Shown: positions 1-11,948, counted from the first letter of the stretch. The stretch: DNA of 64,000 nucleotides from Siphonodentalium dalli (GCA_032622095.1 CP136063.1:91239980-91303979); one strand, 5' to 3'. The notes: generated by a model not told the origin, from the sequence alone. Made by a program: numbers and translations.

Positions 1-586
1 AGCACTGAGATTTGGTTGCTCATCATTCATCTTTCGAATAAAATTGTTATCTTTGTGGTTTGGAGTAAAGAGATTATGTTAGGATACATTATATTCAGTG
101 GCCTACAGTTATTGTCAGTGTTATTGTAAAGATTATGCCGAATCTGGCTCCAATACAAACCCTATCCAATATAAATGTGTACAAATACATATCGGGATTT
201 TAAATACATGTACATAATGAATACATGCGGCGTATTCAATTAATTGCCACATGTTCAAAAATAAGATTCCAGCTGTACATATACATGTATATAGTGAGAT
301 TCGACTTGGAGGGTGTGTTCGTGTAACATGTGGCAGAAAAATAGGTGTGGATAATATGTGTTTGCATGTAAGTTGTTACAATACTGAACCACTCTTTGTT
401 GAATTATATTAGAAACATGCTTCTGTGATAAATAAGTGGAATAGTTTATTGTGAGGTCAAAATGATAGATTGGTGCCATACACGTATATTTGATGCATAT
501 AATATAATGTAAGAGAAATTTGACAACAATCCATATATAGCATATGCGAACACACACTATTTTACCACATAAGTCATTTGGTGGCA

Positions 587-877
587 TTAGAAACATATTG
601 CGGTATCAGTATCAAATTCCTCTGGTATAACTGGCCCTGTCTTTTGGGTAAATGGCTGTAATGATACCTTTTGAAGTGTATTTGACCAGTCAATCATGTT
701 AATATTCATGATGCTGTAGGTGCTGGGCAACACATTGTCATTGATAACTGGGTGGGAGATGGGGGCGGTCATCATTGTCTGAATATTTTGATGATGAGGT
801 ACAACAATCTCCGATAAAACGCTATCATCTCCCTTTAAATTGTCGATCACTTGCCGTTTCGAAAATGGTGCAGCCAT
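587..877 (-). CDS. Possible small gene, 96 residues, unknown
   Basis: An open frame on the minus strand encodes a 96-residue protein starting MAAPFSKRQVIDNLKGDDSV and ending EEFDTDTAICF. I do not recognise it. In favour: the ATG has a strong context (AACATGG), composition is balanced with mixed charge and no repeat match in the window, and an AATAAA lies at 450-445 about 140 nt beyond the stop. Against: it is short and I see no clear splice signals. It could be a single-exon gene or the last exon of one beginning further right. No signal peptide or membrane segment is visible. Confidence 0.38.
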   Translation of the reverse strand: MAAPFSKRQVIDNLKGDDSVLSEIVVPHHQNIQTMMTAPISHPVINDNVLPSTYSIMNINMIDWSNTLQKVSLQPFTQKTGPVIPEEFDTDTAICF

Positions 878-1549
878 GTTGTTTGCTAATACTTAGAATG
901 ATACCACTGACCCCAACCAACACAGCAGAAATCGCAGGTGATGCCATGGTGCCACATTTATTGTTATTAGTTAGGCAAATAATGAGTTAACATTACCTGG
1001 CAAGGATACGCTTCTAGGGTTATGCTGCGAAGCGTTCAGGGTCGCCAATAGGGAGTAAACAGTTAAATCGGTCCTGTAATAGAAAAAATAAAAATTACAA
1101 TAGGTGTAATTTTTTTGAAAATAGGGTCGGGACAGCCAGTGCGAGAAATAAAATAGTTTCTGTATAATAATCTCCTTGTCAAAAACAAGCCACCAGGTCA
1201 AAAACAAGCCACCAGATCTCCTATGGCTACACTTTGATGGCGACCACTTGCACAGGCAAATATATTGTTTTGATTTGGAAGTGTCTTTAAATCAAGATAC
1301 AGATATGATGTAGTTGACATCAAACTGACTCATCAGAAAATTGGGTAGTTGCTTCCTTGTGTATTTACTAGTTACCCACCAGATCTGTAGCATACCATAA
1401 ATACACATCACTGGGAAGCTTCATTGTTCAATTGATTTTGTTGTATATTTTATGCAAATTTAATAATAATTTATATTTTTGTATGTCTGGATTAATATTC
1501 ACATTGGCGGAAATAAATGAAAAAGATAATTGAAATATATTTTGACAAA
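878..1549. other. No feature recognised
   Basis: AT-rich sequence. Only a 20-bp direct duplication (AAAAACAAGCCACCAG at about 1183 and 1201) stands out. Confidence 0.5.
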
Positions 1550-1997
1550 CTAATTAATTATCCGATTAATCACTCCTAATTTACTATTTCTTTGGCTTTG
1601 GGGATAAAAATATTTGATTCGAGTCGAGGAACTCACTCATTCCAGCTCAGAGTGAACAGATATTGAAATCTGTTATTTCTCGAGATATGTACTTTTTTCC
1701 ACCTGGCAAATATTTGTCAAATTACGAATGAAGATGGATAACTCTAAAATAAAAGTGGTAATACAGCCAAATTTCATGATAATCAAATGATAATACGTCC
1801 ATATTTCATATTTCGTTTAACAAAATGTTGATAAAATAACACGTTTTGGGAAATTTTATACCATAATTGACAGTGGTTAGCATTATTTTGTTGTAACCAA
1901 TCGATTCTGATAACTAGACCATATTATGAAGAAATGTTGTTGTTGTTGTTGTTGTTGTTGTAACTTGATGATATGGGGACCGTCTTGAGTACCTTGA
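1550..1997. mobile_element. Family D, old copy
   Basis: Diverged ends (AATTATCCGATTAATCACTC, ACCGTCTTGAGTACCTTGAG) with recognisable body and an expanded (TTG)n at 1934-1961. Confidence 0.78.
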
Positions 1998-2751
1998 GAA
2001 TACTAAGTAGAAGGAATTCAAAGAAACCACCTCTAAACCAAATAATTAAATACCACTGGCCTAATCCAAGGTTTACAGCCTTGTTGGAAACAAGGTTGGT
2101 TATAGTACCTGTGACCTGTATAAAAGTACAGCCAGTTCAGGCAGCAGTACTCTCCACTGTGGAATAATGAAATGTCATGCTGATTGATTTATGCTCCCAC
2201 ATAAAATGTGGAAGGTTCCATTGAGTTAAATCATATGTGTGTTATTCTGTGTTTATATAGCAGACATTCTGTGATTTAATAGTGCTCATTGGTATCTGAA
2301 CTTAGCAATGTCAAGTTCATGTGGACTATTCTGAGGCTATGACACAGCAAAACACAGATGTAATTAGTAGTACAGTATGAAGGGGAATGTAATGCATTGT
2401 TGGTGAAGAGAACACAGTGAAGTGAAAGTGTTCCCTGTGGAATTAGAGCAATATGCATAGGTTATGGGCATAGGTTTCTAATACAGGTTGGTATATGAGA
2501 ATTTACTTCATTATTACATTTATAGATAGCATTATAGATTTATAGTGGTAACATGTTCCTATTCCATTTCATTGATTTTTAAATCAGGGTCCCATATCTT
2601 TGTTACTTATCATTCTGATCTTAAAGTTTCTTTTAAGATCAGGCAACTGATCTATTTTTAAAAGAGGATTTCCATATTAGATTAGATTAGATTTATTTGA
2701 TATAGTACATGTAGGTCAACATCTTCAATCCTACTTTTAATCTAGTAAATC

Positions 2752-2970
2752 TTTAAAGATGAATAATCCGAATTAACGCTCCCAAATTACTATTTCTTTG
2801 GCTTCGGGGTTAACAAATATTTGAGTCAAGGAACAAATCTGGCCATATTTCGTTGAACAAAATGTTGATAAATAACACATTTTGGACAATTTTATACTAT
2901 AGTTGACTGTGGTTAGCATTATTTTTGGGCAATTATTCAATTCTAATAACTGAATAAATATATATTCGCT
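2752..2970. mobile_element. Family D, internally deleted
   Basis: TTAAAGATGAATAATCCGAA, then a jump from GAGTCAAGGAAC to CTGGCCATATTTCGTTG; right end lost. Confidence 0.72.
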
Positions 2971-4072
2971 TTGTAGGAACTATTTCCAGATTACATCAAA
3001 AGTCATTCTATGGCTGGTTTTGTGATGATTGAGGAATGATTTCTTTAAATTATTTGGTGTACTGGAACCATAAAATCAGGACAAAATTATGCAAAATTAT
3101 ATATATCTTGAATGCATTAAACTTTCCTCAATGAACAGAGGCTGCAGAAGTGCTGTTTTACTGAAAGTTGAAGTTTATATCACAATTAACTCGGAAATAA
3201 TTATCAATATGTAATCATTGAAAATCAATTTTAAGCCATGTAAACATAATTCCTTTGTTAATGGAGGCACATATAGTGTGAAATGCATTCTGAAGATGAA
3301 ACATTGAGTATAAGTTACGTATACACACATGTACCTGTGTTAATCTTCTGTAAAGTAGCTGAGAAAATATCCCGATAGCGCCAGGTGATAGGGGTTGATA
3401 TTTTTCACCCCCAATGTTATAAAGGTTGTTATTAATTAGAAATGGCATTTTTTTCCAGAAAGTTAAACCCTAAATGGTAATTGATAGAGCAAATAGAGTA
3501 ACTGAATTCTACATCATATATCACAGCATAGGTGCACGGAAGGTGTCTGGGAGCCACTCAATGTGCCTTCTGACCTCCCTCCTAGGATATGACGCAATCA
3601 GTTTCAAAGATTTCTGCGAACTGGTTGTGGGGGTTTGGAAGTCTCTCAGAGTGGTCCCTGACTACTTTTGCTAAGTTACTGTGATCCCAGGCATCCCCAC
3701 AAATGAGACAAACCCAGACTTAAAATAACATTATTAGATTCTACCCCCACGAATACTGTTTAACAAAGAGAGATATAACTCAACTGATTACATAATTTAT
3801 TTGTTCATGTACTCAATATGTTATATATTGAGATCTGAATAAAAATTATAAAAAAAAGAAGAAAAAAAAAGAAGTTCCCAGGTGTTGGAACGGGTGGAAC
3901 ATTTTCTCTATGGGGGTAGCCAGAATAGAGATGTATTTATGGTATGCTCATAGTTTATATAAAAAGCAATACAGGTTTTGTAAAATTGACCTGGAGCCAT
4001 GAATTCATCTTTAACAAATGTAATTGGATTTAACATACTTACATATGGATTAAACGTATTTCTATTTTTTAC
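2971..4072. other. Upstream of Keap1 leader exon, nothing firm
   Basis: Should hold an intron of the 5' UTR and possibly an earlier non-coding exon. An A-rich tract (3840-3872) is present. I see no TATA box or CpG-rich promoter that I could defend. Confidence 0.4.
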
Positions 4073-4117
4073 AGGTGATCTTATAAATAAGTTTTCTGTG
4101 TCCATGTCTACCTCGAT
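4073..4117 (+). promoter_or_regulatory. 5' UTR acceptor and leader end of Keap1, with overlapping uORF
   Basis: A pyrimidine tract ending tctattttttacag places a 3' splice site at 4073-4074, so the leader continues in at least one upstream non-coding exon that I could not locate. Within the 43-nt leader piece an ATG at 4104 opens an 11-codon frame that runs past the Keap1 ATG in another frame and stops at 4137-4139. Its context is weak (T at -3 and +4), which would favour leaky scanning to the stronger Keap1 start. Confidence 0.6.
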
Positions 4118-5388
4118 ATGGCGTTTAGGAGGGATATAACTTCTTCGACGTCATCTCTGGCGTCGTCTACATCATCGGCGTCAAGTTACAGATCCAAATC
4201 AACGATGAACCATCCGCCCTGTGTTGATGGTAGCATGCACTTCTGTATATCGAGACAGGCAAAGGAAGCCATGGAGGTGATGTCGTTACTCCGTCGAACA
4301 TCAAAACTATGTGATGTCACACTCGTCATCGGGGAGGAGAAACTTCGCGCACACAAAATAGTTTTGGCTTCAACCAGTAGCTACTTCCGAGCTATGTTCA
4401 CAGGTGGAATGCAGGAGGAAGACATGAATGTCATACCGTTGCACGGAATTTCGCCGTGTGTTATGTCACATCTTATGGACTATGCTTATACGTCGGAAAT
4501 AACGATCAACGAAATGAATGTATGTTATTTTCTGCGAGCGGCAACAATGTTTCAGATGAATCACGTTGTTGAAGCTTGTTGTGTGTTTTTGGAACACCAG
4601 TTGGACCCTTCAAATTGCGTCGGCATCTGTGATTTTGCGACGGATAACGGCTGCATGGATTTGGAGCAGAAAGCTAAAGATTATATGTTCAAAAATTTCA
4701 GCGAGGTTATTCAGCACGATGAGTTTCTTGGTCTTAGTCCTTGTCGACTAGTCGGATTCATCAAAAAAGATGAACTCAACATCAGGTGTGAGTCTGAAAT
4801 ATTCAACGCGGTCATTCGGTGGGTGGAGCACGACTCTGAGAAAAGACTCCCGAAACTTGATGGTCTACTCGGAGCAGTGAGGTGTCATTTTCTCTCCCCA
4901 AGTTTCCTCGATAATCAACTCAAGAACTGTACAGTACTGAAAAAAATGCCACAATGTCAGGGCTATCTAAGTAAAATATTTGAAAAATTGAAACTTCATT
5001 GTAATTGTCCCGATAAACCTCGACGGCCATGTTCTCCAATTGTGATATTTTCCGCGGGTGGATATCTGCGCCAGTCATTGAATAATTTTGAGTGCTACAA
5101 TCCTAAGACAAATTCGTGGAAACGTTTACCAGATCTCCCCTCACCTCGCAGCGGGCTCAGCGCCTGCATAGCGAAAGGTGCGCTATACGTTATCGGTGGA
5201 CGGAATAATTCTGTGGACGGTAACCGAGACTCTGAGATGGTGGATATGTATGATCCATTCAGGAACAAATGGCTTTCGAGAACACCTATGTCAGTTCCAC
5301 GGAATCGTGTTGGTGTGGGCGTTATCGATAATATGATCTATGCGATCGGTGGGTCCCAAGGAGCACAGCACCACAAAGCATGTGAAAG
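4118..5388 (+). CDS. Keap1: Keap1 coding exon 1 (BTB, BACK, first Kelch blades)
   Basis: First coding exon of a Kelch-like ECH-associated protein 1 orthologue, the substrate adaptor that presents NRF2-type transcription factors to a CUL3 ubiquitin ligase and releases them under electrophile or oxidant stress. It encodes residues 1-423 plus two bases of codon 424. A Ser-rich leader (about 9-29) is followed by BTB (about 48-165, with SKLCDVTLVIGEEKLRAHK), BACK/IVR (about 168-290, with QLDPSN and ELNIRCESEIFN) and Kelch blades starting at FSAGGYLRQSL (311-321). NRF2-pocket residues known from human KEAP1 are seen as Y316, S345, R362, N364, N396 and R397. C256 and C271 match sensor cysteines 273 and 288. 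The ATG at 4118 has G at -3 and +4 and is the first in-frame ATG after a stop at 4088-4090. The exon ends GAAAG|gtaaaa. The whole BTB-BACK part is uninterrupted. Confidence 0.96.
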
Positions 5389-5870
5389 GTAAAAATATTT
5401 ATCAGAAAGAAATCACTAACAAAAACCGACAGTGTGGCTCTATATATATACATGTATATCTTCTACTCTCGGGACCCAAAATAATCACACCCATTCGGTG
5501 CTTATTTGCACTCATATGTTTATTAATTTCTAAATTAATGTAACAAGCACCTGCATTGTACTAGTATGTGTCTATCATGTATCTGGGTTGCAAATTAAGA
5601 GTGTTTTGAGAATAGTTTTCCACCCCTACTTTTATTCTGCCCCCTCTCTTATTTTATTCTGGGATATCCCCTGCTTTTGATCTGCTCCTTGTTAAATTTG
5701 GATTTTGAGAGTATTCCACACTTGTTAGACAGAATCTACCAGTTGACACTAAAATAGTGTCCTCTGCCTCACACAACATGTGATGAGGCCAAGCTGAATC
5801 TAAATGATAATGAGAACAAAACACTGCTATGCCAAGGGGACACAGTTCTTGAGCCACACATTCCCACATA

Positions 5871-6129
5871 GCGGGCTGGCATCACCAAATTCACCCTCTG
5901 GGACCTCATTCTGCATGTCTTCTGCCAATTTGGGGATAGAGAAACTAAACTAAAAAAGAAATAGAATCTATGTGAAGCAGTTTTTTTAGAGAAATTTTAT
6001 AATAAAGAAACTTTCCAGAGAAGATGATGCCTAAGCAGAATGAGGTCCCCAGAGGGTGAATTTAGTGATGCTAGCCCACTATGCAGGATAGCGTCACTAA
6101 AATTACCCTCTGGGGACCTCATTCTGCAA
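5871..6129. mobile_element. Family B, left-truncated
   Basis: Starts in the left hairpin (GCATCACCAAATTCACCCTC), reads the subfamily 1 interior inverted, and ends with a complete right hairpin. Confidence 0.8.
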
Positions 6130-6138
6130 ATATTCTAT

Positions 6139-6290
6139 TTAACCCTTTCTATACTAAATAGATTCTCCCACTTAGTTTTAAAAGTATATTTTGGAATTGT
6201 CTATTATTCATTTGGAGGGATGTGCTGATAAAATGAGCAGACAACGAAAAGATGATACAAGTGCAGAAATATGCATGTTGGAATACCCGA
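6139..6290. mobile_element. Family C subtype v, left half
   Basis: TTAACCCTTTCTATACTAAA then TAGATTCTCCCACTTAGTT and ATGAGCAGACAACG; the right end is missing and the end coordinate is approximate. Confidence 0.6.
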
Positions 6291-6659
6291 ATAGTAGGGA
6301 GAAACCATTTCTCCCAAGAACCAAAAGAAGGGAGAAATGGCACATTTTAGGGAGAAGATATCTTCCATGTCTTCCTTTAAGCTGGTCCCAGTAGCCCTTT
6401 AACAGAGTTGTGTGGTTGCCACGGTAACTCCTCAGTTATGGCTCTCCTGGTATTTTTCATTCAGCCATCCCTGCAAATATTAAGTGTTTGGTAAACATTG
6501 CACAATAACTTGTTGAGTATTGAATTTCCTCAGGAATTGAAACAATCGATTAACTGTCACTGTGTGTGGTGCTAAAAAGACCACATCAATTATCGGAGAC
6601 CAAATAGAATCACTGCCCCATCAGGATGTACATGTAATCCAATTTGAGAGCTGGCGTTA

Positions 6660-6805
6660 TAGAGTAATGCTCTAAATAATCGACTCCTTAACCACAGCAG
6701 AATTATGGGTAATTTTTCAGGATTTAGTCAGAAATATGGCTTGTTGCCATTCACCGGAAATCTCTCACTGTGGTTAAGGAGTCGATTATTTAGGGTATTA
6801 CTGTA
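6660..6805. mobile_element. Family A, internally deleted
   Basis: Left arm almost complete; the right arm keeps only its outer 40 bases (TGTGGTTAAGGAGTCGATTA onward). In Keap1 intron 1. Confidence 0.85.
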
Positions 6806-7028
6806 GATGGCTGCGATTTGTATTGTCAATCGAGCATCTAAAATGATGATATGGTAACCTAGTCACATCTACAATTACAATGCCCAGAGGAAACTCAGGC
6901 TACAACTTTGTGATATATTATATGGTAATATATCACTGTCCTCTTGATAGCGTTGAATTTCACTTGTTATTTTTATCTCAACCTGTTTTATCCCCATACA
7001 CAGATTGAATAGTGGGTAAACAAGTGGT

Positions 7029-7454
7029 GAAATAGTGTGTGTCATTTGCAGAATGAGATCCCCAGAGGGTAAATTTAGTGATGTTACCCCGCATGTTGGG
7101 CTAGCATCACCAAATTCACCCTCGGGGATGTCATTCTGCTTAGGCCTCATCTTCTGGGAGGTATCTATAGTCTCAATTAACATAGTTTTTTTAGTTACTT
7201 TTTCCCTTCTGTTAAGTTTCTAAATCCCATAATTTGCAGAAGATAAAATGCATGACTATGGGTGAACATCACCAACTTCAACTGGGGAACTTCAATCTGA
7301 TCAGGTCTCCCCCATAAGAGTTGAAGCTTCAGCAGAATGAGGTTCCCGGAATGTGATTTTGGTGACGTTAGCCCATTGTGTGGGGTAGCGTCACTAAATT
7401 CACCCTCTAAAGGACCTCATTCTACAAATGACAGACATACTATTTCAAGGCTTG
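7029..7454. mobile_element. Family B, full copy (subfamily 2)
   Basis: GTGAAATAGTGTGTGTCATT to ACTATTTCAAGGCTTG; both hairpins present. Confidence 0.83.
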
Positions 7455-7468
7455 TTGGTATACTGGTT

Positions 7469-7577
7469 TACAGTAATGCTCTAAATAATCGACTCCTTAA
7501 CCACAGCAGAATTATGGGTAACTTTTCAGGATTTAGTCAGAAATATGACTTGTTGCCATTCATCGGAAAGCTCTGTA
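7469..7577. mobile_element. Family A, left arm only
   Basis: Complete left arm up to AAAGCTC, then unrelated sequence. It abuts the right end of the family B copy at 7029-7454. Confidence 0.85.
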
Positions 7578-7768
7578 CATGGCATGCTCCCAGTCCTGTC
7601 AGTTTAGACATGCACCATCCATTTCTCAATCAGACCATTTATCTGAGCAAATATCTCAACCAATGGTTATTCAGCAGAGTGACACTTGGTGCATGGTTTT
7701 AATTCTTCTTTGTTTATCTGGAAATGTTGATTTTTTTTATGGTCCATATAAGTATATCAGTCATAGAT

Positions 7769-8159
7769 TAACCCTTCCATGACTGGAGCTTCCTGAAAAT
7801 TTGCGAAAACCCTGTGCCAATGCATTCTCTTATATATAAGTCTCCCATATATAAGGAGCCTCGCACATTTTAGAATCTGAGAATACATTGGCCTAACAAT
7901 ATTTACCTTGACCTTGTAAGGCAATGCATTCTCTTATAAATTTATATGTGAGGATCCCTATTTGAGACTCACATATATAAGAGAATTCACTGGCACTTAT
8001 TATTTTAACATTTTTCTCAATAAATAGGACTCCTTCTGTACTTTTATTTATCTGTTGTCTGCTTATATTATCTGTACATCCCTGCAAATCAATAATATAC
8101 CTTTCCGATGTTCACTTTTTATCTGACTGGGAGAATCAATTTAGTATGGAATGGGTTAA
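7769..8159. mobile_element. Chimeric family C element
   Basis: The left half is subtype i (TTAACCCTTCCATGACTGGA, two ATGCATTCTCTTATA hairpins). The right end, read inverted, is subtype v (TTAACCCATTCCATACTAAA, then GATTCTCCC). The TTAA ends are intact on both sides. Confidence 0.7.
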
Positions 8160-8748
8160 TCTTAATTACTGATCAAATACCTTGATACAGCGTTAACAAG
8201 TGCTTTAAAAAAAAAAAAAATTCCATGTAAACTTTAACAACAGTTTTTGTCTCCAAATCAGTGCAAATTGGTAAATTAGATGACTTCAATAACTCTGTCC
8301 AAGGCATATGCAGTTAAAATATAAGTATGACACATATTTACTAACCTATAATATTGATAACTGAATCTGGACAGAAATGTGACAAAAGCCATAATTTTAT
8401 ATTAGTATAATTTGAGACCCCAAACTGCTGCAAGCCTGTTTAATAAGTCACCAAAGACTGATGTTGAAGTGCTAATTGAATATCAGCTTTATAACATGAC
8501 TTTTTCAAAATCAAATAGAGGTCCACTTCTCCATAATAAATGAATACAGAAAAGTGACACTTAAATTGAAACGTGTCCGGGGGATATTTGTTCTAACCAT
8601 TGTTACTACTGGTACATGTAATACCGGTATTAGCAGAGAACATAACTTGAGGTTTGAATAAGCATTGCATTTGACTTTAAATATGTTCTATACACATAGG
8701 CCTGAGTTAACTCCTTATGAGCCAAGACTGATCACATCGGTCCCAAAA

Positions 8749-8965
8749 TACAGTAATGCTCTAAATAATCGACTCCTTAACCACAGCAGAATTATGGGTA
8801 ACTTTTCAGGATTTAGTCGGAAATATGGCTTACTGCCATTCATTGGAAAGCTCTCAGTGAGAGCTTTCCGATGAATGGCAACAAGCCATATTTCTGACTA
8901 AATCCTGTAAAGTTACCTGTAATTCTGCTGTGGTTAAGGAGTTGATTATTTAGAGCATTACTGTA
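8749..8965. mobile_element. Family A palindromic MITE, full copy (reference)
   Basis: Defines family A. TA then CAGTAATGCTCTAAATAATC, about 105 bp of arm, then the same arm inverted, ending GATTATTTAGAGCATTACTG plus TA. The apex is CTCAGTGAGAG. TA flanks and CAGT ends suggest a Tc1/mariner-type MITE. It carries no coding capacity; peptides such as MGNFSGFSRKYGLLPFIGKL in several frames are translations of this repeat. Confidence 0.9.
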
Positions 8966-8984
8966 GTTCAACCAGGGTTTGCGC

Positions 8985-9567
8985 TGCCACTTGCCAAATT
9001 TGCCAATGGCAAAAATAATTCACATTTGGCATAAAATATTTTCATTTGGCAAAAGTTTTGGCAAGTCACTTATTAATTCCTCAAGATAGCTGAAAATAAT
9101 TGGTCAATCAACTAACCAATAATTTCAGGAAACTGTTGTAATATAATTGTATTAGTGGTGTTTTGGAAAAGTTAACACCTATTAATATGCAGTTAATCTG
9201 AGATATCATTAGGGTGAAGCATGGAGGGATTACTAGTATTTATTGCAGTGGTGTTTACTTAGCTAATCCTCTTTTGACGAGCCCTTCTGATGAAGCAACC
9301 CTTCTACAATTTTATTGTTCAGTTATTGGTTTATTGTTGTATGATAAACCTCAATACAGAGGCGACAATAAATAAATAAATAAATAATGGCTTCCTATCG
9401 GTATCAAAAGTCATTCAAACAGCGATTATCGGAATATAAGACTCTTTTTGTGCATAAACTAATAATATCAGTGATAGTATTTGGCAATTTCTGAACGAAT
9501 TTGGCAAAAAATATTTTCATATGGCAAAATATTTGGCAAAAGCAAATTACGGTCCAGTGCGGACCCT
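8985..9567. mobile_element. Family F element (TTTGGCAAA-rich)
   Basis: Left GGGTTTGCGCTGCCACTTGC, right GCAAATTACGGTCCAGTGCG. Multiple TTTGGCAAA words near both ends and a (AATA)n tract at 9370-9390. Same order as 31962-33002. Confidence 0.6.
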
Positions 9568-9594
9568 GAGTTCAACCAGAAAGCAAGGACTCTT

Positions 9595-10010
9595 TATTTC
9601 TTGATGCACATGGAACCTTGCACATGTGCACGTGTCCATCAACAATTTCCTTTGGCACACCCTGCAGGCAACATCTCTCATCCAATTGTCACCCAACTTC
9701 ATAAGGATCTTTGCGGTGACCTCTTGATGAGAGCTTACCATTTTTCAAATTTTTTTGGACAAACATGTCTAGTAGTAATCTAGAATAGAATTTCAGTTTT
9801 GAATCCATTTGCACAGGCCACATCACTCACCCAATCGCGTAACCAAACTTCATTATGATCATCGGTTTAATTTACCGAATCCATTTTTAATCCATTAGCA
9901 TGCCCTACAGGCCACGTACATCACCCACCCGATCGTAACCAAACTTCATTATGATCATCGGTTTAATTTCAAATTGAATTAAATTCTATATTGGCTTCGA
10001 CGGCATTGAA
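9595..10010 (+). repeat. Family J repeat
   Basis: CCATCAACAATTTCCTTTGG then GCACACCCTGCAGGC, with the module ATCACCCACCCGATCGTAAC / CAAACTTCATTATGATC repeated. Matches 38995-39460. Confidence 0.5.
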
Positions 10011-10058
10011 TTTTTCTGTAGCTAATTTCTAGGGATGGACATTCTATCTGCACTACTG

Positions 10059-10272
10059 TAACCCTTTCAGTGCCGAGTCCGATTTTTGTATCAACCCATA
10101 TTTCCTTGATCATTTTTCAAATTTATTGATTATAATAATGTGATACATTGATGGAAAGAGCTCTAAGAGCTCTTTCCATCAATGTATCACATTATTATAA
10201 TCAATAAATTTGAAAAATGATCAAGGAAATATGGGTTGATACAAAAATCGGACTCGGCACTGAAATGGTTAA
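10059..10272. mobile_element. Family C subtype iv, 100-bp-arm perfect palindrome
   Basis: GTAACCCTTTCAGTGCCGAG to CTCGGCACTGAAATGGTTAA. Arms run without visible mismatch through CATTGATGGAAAGAGCTCTA at the centre. Confidence 0.85.
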
Positions 10273-10519
10273 AGACATATTATTGACTTGCATTTACTTC
10301 AGTGAATAGAACGGATAAGTTATATCAAATACTGTCTCCACTGGAAGAATGTAGCAATCAATTACGATTATAGAATATTCCAACCACATCGACTGTGCGA
10401 TTTAGAGAACACCATGTTTGAACAAATGTAAATATTTAATACTTTATTCGGGACGAATTATTGGGTGATAAACATGCAGTAATGATTCCGCCAACAATAG
10501 TCATCGTACGTAATTCGTA

Positions 10520-10621
10520 CTGAGAGCTTTCCGATGAATGTCAACAAGCCATATTTCCAACTAAATCCTGAAAAATTACCCTAATTCTTCTGTGGTTAAG
10601 GAGTCGATTATTTAGGGGATA
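10520..10621. mobile_element. Family A, right arm only
   Basis: Begins TGAGAGCTTTCCGATGAATG and ends GATTATTTAGGGGAT; the terminal CATTACTGTA is lost. Confidence 0.82.
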
Positions 10622-11199
10622 ACATGTACACCCCATGGTGATTGAAGTGTTTTTATTTTTGCTATGTTGAAGTTTCATACATAGGGGCTCTGTTCTATGC
10701 ATGTTATGCTATTTCCTTGCATCAATCAGAAATAGGGAGTGTTTGTGGGACTAATCTCTAGAATACGTGTTTGATTGGTTGATAGGCACAACAAAAGATT
10801 ACAGTTTTGTCAATGGGACACTCCAGGTTGCTGCCTCACATTTTAAAATCGATCCAGAAGTCAGTGATGCATGATGAAGTACCTTGTGGAGAAAACATCA
10901 ACAAATATTTTCTGCTATTGTATGCCTTTCACACTGAGCCACAATCTTCCCCATGGTGACTAAGTTTACACCAATTTAATTGCTTGGTTTACGGTTGGTT
11001 TATTTTTTTACCGAAATTGCAAATAATTTTTTTATTATATTAATGTGTTGCCTTATTTATTTTTATTCGCAAAAAATTATTTCAAGTGAATGGATTATGA
11101 TGAGATTTGCTTTCACCAGGATCTTGTGGAATATACTCATTAAGACCTGACTGGTTTTTTTAATAATATTTTTGTTTACCTCAATTTAGAGACTTTTAT

Positions 11200-11632
11200 A
11201 TGCCCGTTTAAAAAAAACGGAACGTATTATGTTATTGGTAAGTCCGTCCATCCGTCTAGCCATCTGTCAATCAGGGCATCACTCCTCCTGTCTGTTCACT
11301 TTTTCGTTTCCGGATGATAACTTTAGATAGTCTCAACTGAATGGAATGAAATTTGGTATAATTTTACTAGCACAAAATACAGGTCAAATTCTAATTTGGT
11401 TTCAGCCTGCCAATTTTCACCCGAGTTATGGCCCTTATGTTGGAATTTGCACTCAATTTTCGTTTCCTGATGATAACGTTAGTAAGTCTGAATGGAATGT
11501 AATTTGGTATATGGGTTTTACTGGCACAAAATACAGGTCAAGTTTGAAAATAAAATTCCTGTGGCCGAAGGCCAAAATAAAAAACAACTTTGTTTCCCCC
11601 TGACCCTACATTATGTTTCAAGAGTGAGTAGG
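11200..11632 (+). repeat. Family I retroelement-like repeat
   Basis: GCCCGTTTAAAAAAAACGGA at the start, then CGTCCATCCGTCTAGCC and two rounds of an ACTCAATTTTCGTTTCCTGA / GGAATGTAATTTGGTATA module. This looks like a retroposon 3' region with repeated modules. Confidence 0.55.
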
Positions 11633-11743
11633 TACAGTAATGCTCTAAATAATCGACTCCTTAACCACAGCAGAATTATGGGTAACTTTTCAGGATTTAG
11701 TCGGAAATATGGATTGTTGCCATTCATCGGAAAGATCTCACTA
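11633..11743. mobile_element. Family A, left arm only
   Basis: Complete left arm inserted at the end of a family I repeat (11200-11632). Confidence 0.85.
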
Positions 11744-11948
11744 AGATAATGTACTTGGAGAAATCATTTGAATATGACGCCTAGGATGAGATTGAGACAA
11801 AAAACTGGACCAAATTTTCAACTGGTGTTTTTTTGGTTCCAAAGAGCCAAGCTCAGCCTACATTAGGCCATGTCTTGATTTGTTTTATGTTTAATATTTG
11901 AGATTAAAAAACATGATTAATTCATCTAGATATCATAATATTCACAAC

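Noticed and set aside
3474-3674. A 66-residue plus-strand frame upstream of Keap1
   Set aside because: No strong start context, no link by splice sites to the Keap1 leader, and no recognisable similarity.
10059-10272. Rho-independent-type terminator or attenuator hairpin
   Set aside because: Eukaryotic context, TTAA-type ends and dispersed copies mark it as a mobile element.
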